From Blastocladiella emersonii ATCC 22665 (taxonomy: Eukaryota > Blastocladiomycota > Blastocladiomycetes > Blastocladiales > Blastocladiaceae): a stretch of 64,000 nt of DNA. The notes below the pieces were generated by a model, which was not told the DNA's origin, ran no database searches, and saw nothing but the letters and a program-made list of their open reading frames with translations. Numbering within the stretch: position 1 is the first letter of the stretch; every line of letters starts with the position of its first letter. Positions 21,723-33,669 of the stretch are shown piece by piece. Position numbers and translations under genes: made by a program. The stretch covers positions 4,712,001 to 4,776,000 of the forward strand of contig JANHCV010000001.1 of NCBI GenBank assembly GCA_025594325.1. Direction: 5' to 3'.

Positions 21723-22605
21723 GCGGGCAGCGTAGTCGCGGGCGGGCGGGGGTCGGTACGCGGACGGGGCGGGAGAACTGTGGCGCAGGGATCGGCTGCA
21801 GCGAGGCGAGCGACGAGTCCCGGGAAGAAGCGTCGGCGGCGGCAGCAGCTGTAGGCGGAGGTGGTGGCGATCCGCAGCGGCGACGGCAACGGATTCGAGG
21901 CGGTCGGTCCGACGACGAGGTGCTGGCGCGTTTCAGGCGGGCGACAGCAGCAGCAGCGGCGGCGAGAAGGCAGCGAGCGAGCAAAGCAGGCTGGTTCGGT
22001 TGGGTCGGTGTCGTTCAGCGGGCACACGCGCGGCTTCGTCGGTGGTACGGCGGCGGCGGCGAGGGGTGTGCGGGCGGGTCGGCAACGGCTCCGTGGCGAG
22101 TGCGTAGATGCAGGCGCTACTCGATGCGCGGTGTCACGGCGGGGCGGCGGCAAGAGGGAGGGAGGGAGGGGAGGGGAGAGAGAGCGGCGGCGCGAGGGAA
22201 CGGCGCCGGCCGCCGGCCATGCTCCGCCCGCGGCCGACCCGACTCGCTTCCTTCACCGCGGCCACGGCCGCTCTCCCTCCCCCCTGCGCGTCCCCCACCT
22301 GCCGCAACGCGCCCGCGCTTTCACGATCACACTCGCAGTCCAAACCATGGATCGCCACTACCCGTATATTATTCAGTGAGTCGCGATCGGGTGCGCGATC
22401 CGCCTCGGCCACCAGACGGCGGCAGGGCACAGAGAAGGCGAGAGATTTCGCTGCGCTCGTCTGCGCGTGACCTCACGCGCCCCGTCGCGTCACTTCTCGT
22501 CGAGTCACTCCTTGTCTCACCCTCTGTCTCGCTGCTCGGTGCGGGCACAAACTTGCATAAGTTATATCGATATCAACGGGGCACAATGAGAGAAGAGCGA
22601 ACCCT
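21723..22605. other. Intergenic region between importin beta and MAF1
   Basis: 883 bp between the 5' end of importin beta and the 3' end of MAF1. No gene supported. On the plus strand at about 22155-22190 there is a G-rich run (gggagggagggagg) that could fold as a G-quadruplex. Confidence 0.4.
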
Positions 22606-24025
22606 TCAGAGGTCCATGTCAAACACGAGGTTGGTCCTCTGGGCATCGCCCGCGGCCACGCCCTGCGACGACGCCGCGTAGTCCTGCCCGAACATGGACC
22701 CCGCGTCGTCAGCATCCGACGACATGAGCGCGCTACACGAACATGGGACGAGGTGTGAGTGACTTGTCCCGTCGCGTGCGATCGCTCAGGAACACGTACG
22801 TGGTCGCGCGGAGCTTGACGAGTACGAGTCGTTTGAGTTTGCGGTGGTAGAAGAAGACCGTGTGCGACCAACTACGAATGGGGTGAGCCGTCGTCGATGT
22901 CACGCTTCGAGGAGAAAGTGTACATGGTGCCCTCCTCGCGGAGCGGGTCGTTCTGCTCGGTCGCCGGCGCGTACACGTACACCTCGCACTCGCCCAGCGC
23001 GTCGGTCCCGGTCCCGGTCCCGGCGCCTTGGCCGCCCGGATTCGACGATTGCGACGGCGGTGACGACGAGGATGACGCGCCGCCGACCGCCGCCGCCGCA
23101 GCGTCGCCGTCCGAGCCCGAGCCCTCGTTGCTGGCGTGCGGGTACGCCGACAGGTTGACAAACGCGGCGTTGAGCGCGGCCCAGAAGTCGACCTCGAGCA
23201 CCTGGCGCAGCGCCGCGTCCGGCGTGAACAGCTGCCCGCGCATCGACGCCTTGACGTCGCCCGCACTCACCTCGCGGAACTCGGTCGCCGCCGACTCGGT
23301 GAAGTCGTAGTCCGGGTACGCCGCGTTCATGGTGCTGATGAAGGCCTGCCCGGTGCGGAACGGCGGTGAGCCAGGCTCGGTTCCTCGCGGGCAGCATAGA
23401 GACGTACGTAAAGCCGCTTGCGCGCCTGCTGCTCGTCGGGGGACCCGGCCACGGGGGCCGCGCTGGGCGAGAAGGGCGACCGCGACAGCGCGTCGGGTCC
23501 GGGCGTCGGCGGGAGCGCCGCGGGCCCGAGGTCGACGGCCATGAGGTCGTCGCCGAAATCAAACTCGTCGTCCGAGAACTGGCAGTGGTCCGGGTTGATC
23601 TTGCGCGACGGCGACCCGGGCCCGATGAGCGGCGAGTGCAGCTGGTGCTGCGCCGTGAGCGACGTGTTGCGCTTGCGGACGCGCTTGGGCGGCGACCCGA
23701 TCACCATGTCGTCGTCAGCGGCGGCGCCGGCAGCAGCGTCGGCATCGTTGCCCTGTTCGGCGCGCACCGACGACGCGAGCCGCTTGCCGGCCGAGATGAG
23801 CGGCGAGCCGCTGCCGCTGTTGTTGCCGCTGTTGCCGGCGCCCGTGCCAGGCGTCGGGCTGCTGCCGAAGCGGTGCTCGAGGCGGCGCAGCTGCTTCTTG
23901 TCCGAGACGGTGGCCTTGAGCGAGTACGGCTCGATGCGCGCAAAGAGCACCGTGTCGCCCGTCGGTACGCCGTCGAGCACCGAGTTGACGCGCTCGACGC
24001 TTTCGACTTCCAAATACTTGGGCAT
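22606..24025 (-). CDS. MAF1: MAF1, repressor of RNA polymerase III
   Basis: Four exons: 24025-23408, 23345-22924, 22871-22800 and 22732-22606; 412 aa. Introns are gtacgt..cag, gtacac..tag and gtacgt..tag, and each junction is confirmed by the restored family motif. The N-terminus KYLEVESVERVNSVLDG and DTVLFARIEPYSLKA matches MAF1 box A. After a low-complexity Ser/Gly/Pro insert come RKRLYAFISTMNAAYPDYDF, EVYVYAP, TIWSHTVFFYHRKLKRLVL and the acidic end. MAF1 binds Pol III and represses it under stress when dephosphorylated (TOR/PKA control). The insert between the two conserved parts is longer than in animals, as in yeasts. Confidence 0.93.
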
Positions 24026-24796
24026 GGTGGTAGAGAGGAGATAGAGGAGATGGTGGCGGGGATTTTGGGAGAGGAGCACCGGTGGTGACGATGAGGGTGG
24101 GATGGGATCGAGCTTACTAGACCGTGGAGGAGGGAGGACCGTCCGGGCATCCGTCAGCTTTCTTCCAGTTCTCCGGAGCACTGCGCGTTGGGCGGTGTCC
24201 GTCCACGTTCGACGGCGAGGGCAGCAGCGACGACGGTGGGTTCCGGCCACCCCCGAGCCAAACGCGAGTGCAGGAATCGCAGGGCTCCCATCCTCCCACG
24301 GTGGCCGTCCACGTTGGCCGCCCTCGCCTCCCGTTGGGGGTTCGAAGACCACCACCGCCGCCGCTGACGCCGCCGAGCACCGTCGCGTTGGCCGCGTTCG
24401 CGCCGTGATACATTGCATGGAGAGAGGGGCGAGGTACCGACCAGTAGCGCTCGAGAACGACGATGGTACGGATGTTAGGCGCAGCACGTCGGGGAGAGAG
24501 AGGGACATTCGCGACGAGGGTGGCGTGGGCAGTCGGAGTTTGAGTGTGCGAGGGACCCCACGTTGAGCACCTCCCCGGTCGCCGCCGCGAAGGTCGGGCT
24601 GAAGCGGAGGGCGGTGTGGCTGAGCGCGAACGCGTGGCCTGCAGCAGCGCACGCGTCACGGTGACGTCACGCCCCTGAGCAACGCGGTCACCCGACCCCA
24701 CGCGACGCAAGCGCCACTTCGCGATCGGCCGCTGTGGACCTCGAGCGCGACGCACATGGAGAATGGGGTTGCAACGACAACGACCGGACACAAACC
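24026..24796. other. Divergent promoter region of MAF1 and PUS10
   Basis: 771 bp between two start codons. No gene supported. Contains a perfect CRE-like octamer (see separate entry). Confidence 0.4.
24662..24669. promoter_or_regulatory. CRE-like TGACGTCA palindrome
   Basis: A perfect TGACGTCA lies about 130 bp upstream of the PUS10 ATG, embedded in a longer inverted arrangement (CGTCACGGTGACGTCACG). It could bind a bZIP factor of the CREB/ATF type; this is inference from a single copy. Confidence 0.4.
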
Positions 24797-26606
24797 ATGG
24801 ATCCTCGCGACACCGCGCAACCCGACGCGACCATGAACGAGGCCGACACGGCGCCCGTGACCGCGACCGCGACCGCGTCTGGCAGCGAGTCGCCCGCCGA
24901 GGCCGCGCCGCGCACCATCAGCCGCTCGGCGCAGCGGAGGGCCATCAAGGCCGCCGCCGAGGCCGCTGCGCTCCTGCGCGAGTGCGACCCCGCCGACCTG
25001 ATCGCGACCGGCGACCTGTGCGACCAGTGCGCGACGGGCCTCGGGTTCCTCCAGCCCGGCGAGGAGCCCAAGCGCAACGCCGACATCTCGCCCGACCGCC
25101 GATGCGGGTTCTGTCTCGGCGTCCTCGCCGACTACAAGGAGCTCGCCCAGGCCGTGCTCGACCGCATCTGCGCGCCCGGCCGCGAGTTCTCGGATACCCA
25201 CTACCGCCTCGAGCTCATGCTGCCGCGCGCTATTGCGTACCGGCGCCGTCTGTTCCTACAGTACGTTTCTTCAAGAACGGGGCTCGCGGAACCTCGGAAA
25301 ACTAACGCGTGCACGCGCACCCGCGTAGGCGCTTCAAGGACCGCGGCATCGACTACTCGTACGAGGTGCGCCGCGAGTTCACGCGGCTGACCGAGCCCAT
25401 CTTCGAGGCCGCGCTCGGGAAAAAGTACAAAGTCGATGGCCCGCTGCACTTTATCGTGCAAATGTCGCACGAGACCGACAAGGAGCTGCCCAACAAGCTG
25501 CCGCGCGCCGAGGGCGAGCCGAGCCTGCGCGAGGTCAAGCGCGCGCGCAAGGCGACTAAGCCCGCCCAGCTCGGAAGGGAGCAGACCATCTCGCTCGTCG
25601 TCGACGGTGTCAAGCCCGTCCCGTTCCCGCTGCCGCCCGTCACCACGCGCCCGACCGTGAGCCACCACGTCGTGCGCCGCGACCCGATCTTCGTCGGCGG
25701 CCGCTACCTCAAGCTCGCGCGCGGCGTCGCCCAGTCGCTCTGGCTCATCTGCGGCCAGCCCAAGACCGTCAACTCGGTCCAGCAGTGCATTGGCGCCTTC
25801 TTCAAGGAGGCAGCCCGCGCCGACGACGTGCTGCTCGTCGCCGCCGGCCGCGAGGACGCGGACGTGCGCATGCTCGGCAACGGCCGCCCCTTCTTCCTCG
25901 AGATCCAGGGCGCCCGCAACCTCGAGTTCGACCCGATCGCCGTCGCCGCCAAGATCAACGAAACGCACGCCGGACTCGTCCAGGTCTCGCGCATGCGGTG
26001 GGTGTCCAAGGCCGAGTGCAAGATGGTCAAGGTCGGCGAGGAGCTCAAGGCCAAGCAGTACTCGTGCCTCGTCTGGGCGCGTGGCGTCGAGCAGGAGACG
26101 ATCGACCGCGTCAACGCCATGAAGGGCATCGTGGTCAACCAGTCGACGCCGACGCGCGTGCTTCATCGGTGCGCTTCTCACGATGCTGGACGGCCGACGA
26201 CTACTAACTCGTTCGATCGGGCTGTAGTCGCGTCAACATTGTGCGGCCAAAGACCATCAACTGGGTTTCCATCTCGCGGCTGTCCGAAGAGTTTTTCCGC
26301 GTCGACCTCGAGACCCAGGCCGGTACGCTGTCAATATGGATCGCCGCGATTGCCGCACCGCGTACTCATACGCGATTGTAGGGACGTACATCAAGGAGTT
26401 TATCACAGGCGACATTGGCCGGTCCACGCCGAGTCTCGCGAGCCTGCTCGGCACCCCGACCGACATTTTGGAACTCGATGGTACGCTCACTCGGCTCGCT
26501 TCCCCGCTCATCACGGCTGCCCCTAACTGACTCGCACCCGCGCGTAGTGACCAACGTGCAGCTCGACTGGCCGCCACGGTTCGAGGCCGCGCCCAAGGCA
26601 TCCTGA
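24797..26606 (+). CDS. PUS10: tRNA pseudouridine synthase Pus10
   Basis: Five exons: 24797-25260, 25329-26168, 26228-26322, 26382-26480 and 26548-26606; 518 aa. Donors gtacgt, gtgcgc, gtacgc and gtacgc; all acceptors tag. The N-terminal zinc site is visible as CDQC and CGFC about 25 residues apart. The catalytic block is PIFVGGRYLKLARGVAQSLW and GREDADVRMLGNGRPFFLEI, with the conserved Asp in this stretch. Later blocks are TPTRVLHRR and AGTYIKEFITGDIGRSTPSL. Pus10 makes pseudouridine-54/55 in the T-loop of tRNA in archaea and many eukaryotes, and is absent from budding yeast. The ATG at 24797 is chosen because the upstream open frame lacks another. Confidence 0.93.
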
Positions 26607-26734
26607 TCCACTCGATACATAGACCTCCTTTGTTGCTCATCGCGAGTCTCTCACAGCCATCCGGTGCAATAGTCAGAGGGTATGCATTAAGAACAACAAT
26701 CGGTTGGGACCCGCGGCCAGCGCGGGCGCCGCGC

Positions 26735-27762
26735 TCACGTCGTCGTGGACACGGACGTGATCTGGAGCGTCGCGTTGATGAACGGGTTGCTCTGCAGCGT
26801 GCTGACGACCTGCTGGCCGAGCTTGCCCTTGGGGTCGAAGACGCGAATCAGGATGGCGCCCACGATGCCGAGCACGATGAGGAACACGAAGATCATGATG
26901 ATGCGGTCCGTGGCCATTTTGCTACACGGTGGCGACGGCGAAGGTCAGCGCCCGATACGGAGAGTGTGGGTGGGGGTCGAGGAGGTGAGAGCATACCGCA
27001 AGAAGGCGCGCAGCTGCTTGTCGGCGCGCTTGAGGTTGGACTCGACCTGGTCGACCTTGTCGTTGATGCCCTGGATCTGCTCCGTCTGCTGCTTGAGCAC
27101 GTCGAAGGTCTCGGTGCCCATCTGGATCGTGGTGGCGATCACGGCCTTGGTGCGCGCCGTCGACTGCAGCGACTGCGCCTGGGTCTCGAGCGCGGCCTGC
27201 GTCATCTCCTTGGCCGTCATCTCGTCGACGCCCTTGACGACACGGCCCGCCTGCCCGTCGCGCTCGGCGCTCGTCACGGCCCAGTTGAGGTCCTGCTGCA
27301 GCTTGTTCAGCTGGCCGTCGTACGCCTTGGCCTTCTACACTCGGTGGGGCGGGCACGGGTGAGTGGGCGCGGTCACAAGCGAAAAGGTCAGTACGAACCT
27401 CGACCCAGATGGTCCGCTTGTCTGGCGGCAGCTCGCGGAGCTCGACGTTGATGCTCTTGACCAGCTGTCGGCCGCGGTTGAGTCGGTTCTTGAGGTACTC
27501 GCATTTCTACGGGCGGGGGAGTCGAGTCAGTGCGCGTCTCCCCGAGCGCGGGTCGACGGAGAACCGTACCTCGAGGCGGGCGGGACCCATGAGCTTGGAC
27601 ACCTCGTTCTCGAGCGAGTTCTTCATGGCCTCGACGATTTCGCTGAGCTGCTCGTCGTATTCACCGAGTTCTACGGGTCGAGGAGCGGCGGATGCCCGAG
27701 TCAGCGCTCGTGTGTCCGTGCGAGGCGAGCCGGGGCGGAGGCGGATGCATGCCTTCCGTCAT
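26735..27762 (-). CDS. NPSN11-like: NPSN-type Qb-SNARE (novel plant SNARE)
   Basis: Five exons: 27762-27753, 27670-27570, 27506-27399, 27334-26997 and 26921-26735; 247 aa, close to the 265 aa of plant NPSN11. It starts with MTEELGEYDEQLSEIVEAM. It has an N-terminal coiled helix bundle, the SNARE motif (IATTIQMGTETFDVLKQQTE, then GINDKVDQVESNLKRADKQL) and a tail anchor KMATDRIIMIFVFLIVLGIVG. Donors are gcatgc for the first intron (GC-AG), then gtacgg, gttcgt and gtatgc; all junctions keep frame. NPSN SNAREs act at the plasma membrane/cell plate in plants and occur in some protists. Its 10-nt first exon is supported by the restored N-terminal pattern but not proven. Confidence 0.82.
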
Positions 27763-28472
27763 GGTTGCAGTCTATGAAAAGTCTATGCGTGGGTTACGTT
27801 GCGACGAGTCGTGAAGAGTCTAGTGAGGAACGGGCAGGAGAGAGGGGGCTCTCCGCCGACGCCATCGGCGGCGACCCGGCCGGGCAGCCAGCCACCCGCC
27901 GCGCGACGCGTCTCGCAGGCGCGTCCCACACGCGCGCGTGTCTCACGCGTTGTGATAACACGTGAGCTCGGACGCGATTCACACACCACGCGGCGCGCGC
28001 GTTCCGCTTTTGCCTCCCTCCTGCACCCGCCAGCCGTCCGTGTGGGAGCGTGCGCAGCGGGCAGGCAGTCGATGCCCCGAAGGGAACGGCGGGCAGGCGG
28101 GCAGGCAGGTCGGCCGGCCAAGGGGGTCCTTGCTTCTTCCTCTCTCCTCCCCGCAATCCCGACTCTGTCACACTCCAGCTGGGCAGCCGACTACTCGCGG
28201 CCGACCCGCTCCATCTCATCCTCTCTCCCTCCGCATCGAATCCACGGACCTGCAGCGGTGACTCGCTTCCGTCCCTTCCCCTCCGCACTTCATCATCATC
28301 GTCTCGGCCTCATCGACGACGACCCACGCACACACCTTCTCTCTCTCTCCCATCTGCTCGGTGCTCTCGCTGCCCGCATCGTCGTTCTCGATCGCGCTGC
28401 CTCTGCACCCGTCTCGCGACTCTCCCCAAACCCGTACTTGCACCCCCTTCCCAACCCATCTACCACACCACC
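27763..28472. other. Divergent promoter of the NPSN and DCAF12 genes
   Basis: 710 bp. No gene supported; long open frames are shadows. A degenerate copy of the recurrent promoter word (GCGAGACGCGT on the minus strand) occurs at about 27906. A CT-rich leader with ctctctctctcc precedes DCAF12. Confidence 0.4.
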
Positions 28473-30307
28473 ATGGTCCTCAGCATGTTCAAGCCTGTCG
28501 GCCACACCAAGGCGCGCACGAGCCAGGGCTGGTGCGTGTCGCAGCGGTCCCGGGAGTCGCCGCGACGCCGTACTGACTGATGGCACCCGTGATGAATCGC
28601 GCGCAGGCTCTCGGTCGACGCGCCGAGCGACAACCGCGTCGACAACGTGGCCGCGTACCTCCGCGCGCGCTCGACCATGTCTCCGTACGTCTGCGCCGAT
28701 TGCAGGGGAATGCAGTGCGGGGACTCACGCCGCGGTCGCGACTGTAGAGCGGACGCGTCGACCTTCTCGCCCCGCGGCGCCCACAACCTCGACCTGGTCG
28801 CGGCCCAGCACCACCACGAGACGCTCACCGAGGAGCCCATTGACCTGCCCGGCTACGACAAGGTGTTTGCCAGCCAATGGGTACGCTCTCTCTCGCTCAT
28901 GTTTGACGCGTCGCGAGCTTCGACTCACACGCGCGCCGACGACGCGTAGATCAACGACCACCAGGTCGTGGTCGGCACCAAGTGCAACCGGCTGCTGCTC
29001 CTGAGCTCCACGTTCGAGCGCATTGTCGAGATCCCGTTCCTCGCGCTGTCGCGGCCCGACGCGGCCGAGGCTATGGCGGCGGCGCGCGCGCGCAAGGCGG
29101 CGGCCGCGGCAGCAGCCCAGGCCAACGGCGGCGTCGGCGGCAGCATGCTGCCCCCACGGCTCGCGCGGCGGTCGTCGACGGCGCGGTCCGAGTCGGCGGT
29201 GCTGCTCGACGGCGGGCTGCGGCCGCAGGACTCTGCGCTGGCATGCGTCGGGATCCACTCGATTGCCGTCAACCCCTCGCGCACGTTCATGGCGGTCGGG
29301 TCCGGCACCCCCAACGAAATCGTCGTGTACTCGCTGCCCGACATGGAGCCGCACTGCATCATGACGGGCCACGCGGACCTCGTCTTCAGCCTCACGTTCG
29401 TGACGGACGACCTGATCATGACGGGCTCCCGCGACTGCACGGTCGGCGTCTTCTCGCTCCAGTCCAAGCCCGCGCGTTACTTCCCCGCGCCCAGCATCGC
29501 GGCGGGCCAGCTGCCCGTCATCTACCCGATCTGCCTGCGCAAGGAGCACGCGGGGAAGGTGCGCGACCTCAAGTACAACGCCAAGACGCGCGAGCTCGTG
29601 ACGCTCGGCAGCGACGCGACGGTGCGCATCTGGGACGCGTCGCGCGCCGAGGTGGTGGCCACGGCGCACCTCGACTACGCCAAGGAGACGGTGTGCCTCG
29701 GGCTCGACGCGGACCGCGCCATGGTCAGCATCGGGTCGCAGTCCAAGGTGTCGCTGCTCGACGCGCGGTCCGTCGGCAACAACGGCCAGCGCATCTACTC
29801 GGGGTCGCGCCTCATTCACGCCTACAACTCCACGGACGAGGGCTGGGGCGTCCGGTCCCTCGCCCACAACCGCCACATCATCGCCAGCGGCGGCGGTATG
29901 GGCCGGCTCGCCTTCTTCGACGTGCGCTCCATGGCCCAGCTCCCCGTCGTGCCCGCGTTCGGCGGCAACGCGCCACAGATGTACGCCGAGATGACCATGC
30001 CCGACTCCATGGGCGACGGCACGGTACGCGTGTGGTGTGTGGATCGAGACGGGGGTGGGACTGACTTTTGATTTGGCGCGCGCGCATCTAGTACCTCTCG
30101 CCATCCAACCGCACACGGACCCTGCGCACTGCACTGGTACGCTTGTTGGAGGCGAGGCGGGGCGCAGGAGCAGCTCACTGACGGATCGCACGCGCGCGCG
30201 GCAACATGTAGTACACGCTCGCGTACAACGAGGACAACTCGCAGCTGTTTGCCGGCGGCGGCCCGCTCCAGCTCGGCCGGTGCGGCGCGTACGCGGCCGT
30301 GTGGTAG
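28473..30307 (+). CDS. DCAF12: DCAF12-like WD40 protein, substrate receptor of Cul4-DDB1
   Basis: Six exons: 28473-28531, 28607-28684, 28748-28880, 28950-30023, 30092-30136 and 30212-30307; 494 aa. Introns start gtgcgt, gtacgt, gtacgc, gtacgc and gtacgc. Motifs shared with DCAF12 run in order: KVFASQW, DHQVVVGTKCNRLLLL, GIHSIAVNPSRTFMAVGSG, MTGSRDCTVGVF, CLRKEHAGKVRDLKYN, IGSQSKVSLLDARS, and at the end SQLFAGGGPLQLGRCGAYAAVW, where the human protein has a similar final line. The WD40 propeller would dock on DDB1 and select substrates for ubiquitination. An Ala-rich insert after the first blade is extra. Confidence 0.88.
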
Positions 30308-31114
30308 TCGGTCGACCGGCCCGCGCGCTGACGCACACGCACACGAAATGGGAAGCCCTACATACCGCAGTCTCCTCTTCTCTCTCCTCGGCCAGCGACC
30401 TTCTGGCCCTCCTCTCTCGTGATTCCCTCTCCGTCCGACACGCGCCGTGTCGTCTCTCAACCCCCACCCCTTGCTCGTCCCTTGCATGCCTGTATATACC
30501 ATTCTCTCGCTCGTCATGGTCTCGCCCCGAGGATAACAGCAAGATTGAGAGGCGCCTCGGGAGACACGCCCACGCGGGCAGGAGCGGAGCGGCGAAGGGT
30601 GGCGCTCACCACCCCGAGCCTTGTCTCCTAACATCCATCAGTTTCGTGGTCGACCTTGGAAGGAGAGGGGAGAAGAGGCGCGTCGCGTTTCGAGTGACGA
30701 CGACGGTCCAAGCCGCCTCTGGACGTTTCGCAGCCGCCGTGCTGTGCCGACTCCGGCCTCGGCTCCCGCGGGTCTTCCACTCTCCTCTTCCTCCCTCATC
30801 AACGCTTGTCCGCCTTGTCATCCACGAAGCTTGAGGCAGAAAGGAAGGAGGCGCCCGTCACGCACCGCGCACCGCGATTCCATCGAGAACGGGGACCGCG
30901 CGCTCTCTCGTCCCAGCTCCGCCTCCATCGCCGCCTTCGGCTTCTCTCCCCTCTCTCCCCACCCGCGCACTCGTTGCAACGTTGCGCATTCGGTGCGTCA
31001 GACGCCTCGACGGCGGCCGCTGTGCCCCGATCCAAGAGTGTGCCCGCGGCTCGAGCGCTGACCGAGCGACGGTCGGCCGCGTAGATCTTCCCCAGATAGC
31101 AGCACTTCGGCAGC
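30308..31114. other. Intergenic region before the surface-protein gene
   Basis: 807 bp. No gene supported. Mostly CT-rich leader. Confidence 0.35.
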
Positions 31115-32485
31115 ATGAGCAGCAACAACTCGTCCACGCCGGCATCGTCGTCGTCGGGGCCTCCGCCCGCCTCGTCGTCGTCCACGCCGCCCGTGACCAC
31201 GCCACCACCCACCTTTTCATCGTCGGCCGCGCCCCCACCGAGCTCGTCCTCGAGCGCCGCGCCACCCCCGTCGTCGCCCTCCTCGGCAGCACCCCCGCCA
31301 TCCTCTTCGTCGCAGACCCCCTCCTCGTCGAGCCGGCCCGACCCGCCCGCGCCGACGACCGACTCGCCGCCGCCGTCCACGTCGCAGCCGCCCGCCTCCA
31401 CCACGACGCGGCCACGGCCCTCCCCTACCCCCTCGACGACGTGGATCTCGGTCACGACCACGTCCCTCTCGGCGTCCCCCGTCGTCGTGACCGTCAACGG
31501 CGTCGTGACCACGTCGACGGCGCTGGTCCCGACCGCCGTCGTGGCCGTGGTGCCCTCGACCGTCTTCATCGACACGTCCGACTCGTCGGCGCAGTCGACG
31601 GGGTCCGGGCTCAGCTCGTCGAGCGCCGGCCTCATTGCCGGGATCGTGGTCCCCGTCGCCCTCCTCATCGCCGCCGCCGCCGTCCTGTTCGTCCGCCGCT
31701 CCCGCCGCCAGCAGCGCGACACGGCGCTGTACCGCCCGTTCTCGGGTAACCCGTACGACCCCGTACCCGGCGCAGGGCTCATTGAGCGGAATAATCGCCG
31801 CGCCGCTGAGCAGCGCGAGCTCGAGGCGCGGAACGCTGCTGCTGCCGCGGCCGCTGCGGCTGCGGCTACCCCGGCCGCGTCCATGCCTGACGCGCCAACC
31901 CCCGCCCAGGTGCGCGCGCGCCAGGAGCGCGAGGCCGAGCTCATGGCCGCGGCGGCTGCGGCCGCCTCGTCGACGGCCGTCGTCAACATGGAGGGCGCGC
32001 CGCACCACATCGACACGCTGCTCCCGCCGTCGGGACCGCCGCCGTACAAGTCGCCGACGCCCACGCTCACGCCGCCGCCGGGATCGCACCCGGGTGGCAG
32101 CATGCTCCACCACCACGCCGCCGGGCACTACGCCGATCCGCGGACCCAGCAGCCGGCGCAGCTCGAGCAGCAGTTCCCCCTGTACGCGCACCCCGGCGGC
32201 AACCCGAGCCGCGGCAAGCTCGTGGCGCCCACGCCGTCGCCACCACCGCTCCTCCCGACGTCGGCCGCGCCGTCCACTGGTGCCGTCGTGGAGGGGCACG
32301 CGTCGCGGCCGATCCTCGGGCTCTCGGCGCGGCCCGAGGTCACGTCGGTCGTTATCCGTAACCCGCCCGCGGCATCGGTCCCGCAGCCCCAGTCGGCCAC
32401 GTACGGGTACGCCGGCGGGAACGGCGGGGGGGATGAGGACGAGATGTACCTCCCGGCCATGACGACGGACCGGCCGATGCGGTGA
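31115..32485 (+). CDS. Single-pass Ser/Thr/Pro-rich surface protein
   Basis: One exon, 456 aa. Residues 1 to about 165 are almost only Ser, Thr, Pro and Ala, as in mucin-like stress sensors (fungal Mid2/Wsc-like by layout, not by similarity). A membrane segment GLIAGIVVPVALLIAAAAVLFV (about 172-193) is followed by RRSRRQQR. The cytoplasmic tail is long, Ala/Pro-rich, and contains PPPYKSP and proline stretches that could bind SH3 domains. No signal peptide is visible, so either the membrane helix acts as a reverse anchor or an upstream signal exon was missed. It is the second such protein in the window after the SH3-tailed one. Confidence 0.65.
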   Translation: MSSNNSSTPASSSSGPPPASSSSTPPVTTPPPTFSSSAAPPPSSSSSAAPPPSSPSSAAPPPSSSSQTPSSSSRPDPPAPTTDSPPPSTSQPPASTTTRPRPSPTPSTTWISVTTTSLSASPVVVTVNGVVTTSTALVPTAVVAVVPSTVFIDTSDSSAQSTGSGLSSSSAGLIAGIVVPVALLIAAAAVLFVRRSRRQQRDTALYRPFSGNPYDPVPGAGLIERNNRRAAEQRELEARNAAAAAAAAAAATPAASMPDAPTPAQVRARQEREAELMAAAAAAASSTAVVNMEGAPHHIDTLLPPSGPPPYKSPTPTLTPPPGSHPGGSMLHHHAAGHYADPRTQQPAQLEQQFPLYAHPGGNPSRGKLVAPTPSPPPLLPTSAAPSTGAVVEGHASRPILGLSARPEVTSVVIRNPPAASVPQPQSATYGYAGGNGGGDEDEMYLPAMTTDRPMR

Positions 32486-33669
32486 CGATGATGACAGGAT
32501 ACATATATTTACACTATTTGCTGCTGTCACTGCTGGCTGTCTTGTCTCGCGAGGGGGGCGGTCGACCGTGAGCGACGCCAACAACGGCGACGGTGCCTCC
32601 CTCGCACGCAGGTCACGTCGCGCGAGACACGCGCCACCATGACCAGCGTCGCGCGAGCCATGTCGCCATGACCGGACGCGGTTGCGTCAGCAGCAGCCCT
32701 GTCTCGCGGTGACGACGACGAGGGTGGGCGAGCCGAGCCGCGCGCGTGGCGTCTCCCGCGCTGAGCCGCGAACAAGAACCGCACACACGCACGGCGACGG
32801 CGGATCGACTCAACCGACCAACCCAGGGCGATCGGCATCAGCAGTGCGGCGTCAGCAGGGAATTGCCACGACGGACGAACGATGATGAAAGATGACAGCG
32901 ACCGGGATGGCCGAGCGCGTGGTTCGGCGCAGCGTGGGAGACACGCTGCTGCTGTTGCTCGTCCGCCGTGCCGTGTTCGCACGCTGCTCGCCTCCCCCGC
33001 GCGCAGCGAGCGAACGAGCCAAAAAAGAAAAATTGGAGTTGGCGATGACGAAATTGGCGGCCCCGGTCCCCCGGCGAGCAGCCAAATTGGAGACGACGAC
33101 GAGTCTCACGCGGACCGGGGTGGGGCGGGCGGGCGTGGTCCGAAAATGAACGACGCGTCTCCCGCAGCGGGCCGCGTGGCCACGCGTCGCACACGGACGC
33201 GCGCGAGAGGTCACGCACACCGTGACGACGGCGATCCCTTTTTTTGCAACAGCAACGGCGGCAGCAGCAACGCAAGATCTTGATCTCGGCCGGCAGGCTT
33301 CCGCGCGCTTCTCGCCGCCGCCCGCACTCGCTGCATCCGCCCGGCCCCGTTGCTGGGGCAGCAGCAGCTGCGAGACAGAGACGCGCCGCGCCCCGTCATG
33401 TGCAACCCCGAAATTCACCTGACGCTCGCACACGCCGTCTCTCTGCACGGGGCCCCGCGGGCGGTCCGGTTGCCGGTTCGGGCACGCGGCCAATCAAAAG
33501 GCGGCACGTCCCCTGCCCTCCTCGCCGAGCTCGTCACCCTAGAAGAAGGCCAGCCGTCCCCACACCGCGCTCTCCCTCCTCGCCGATCCCCGACCTCTCG
33601 TCGCGTCGATCCACCTGCCCTCCCGCACCTACCACCACCCACCACCACCACCACCACCCACTCGCCACC
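32486..33669. other. Long intergenic region
   Basis: 1,184 bp. I found no gene, RNA or repeat here. The last 150 bp before the next ATG are C-rich leader with a CACCACCAC run. Confidence 0.4.

Noticed and set aside
27799..29004. 401-codon plus frame before DCAF12
   Set aside because: Runs through the promoter and across the DCAF12 exons in a wrong frame; low-complexity composition.
32852..33493. 213-codon minus frame in the long intergenic region
   Set aside because: No ATG context, motif or composition typical of genes here.
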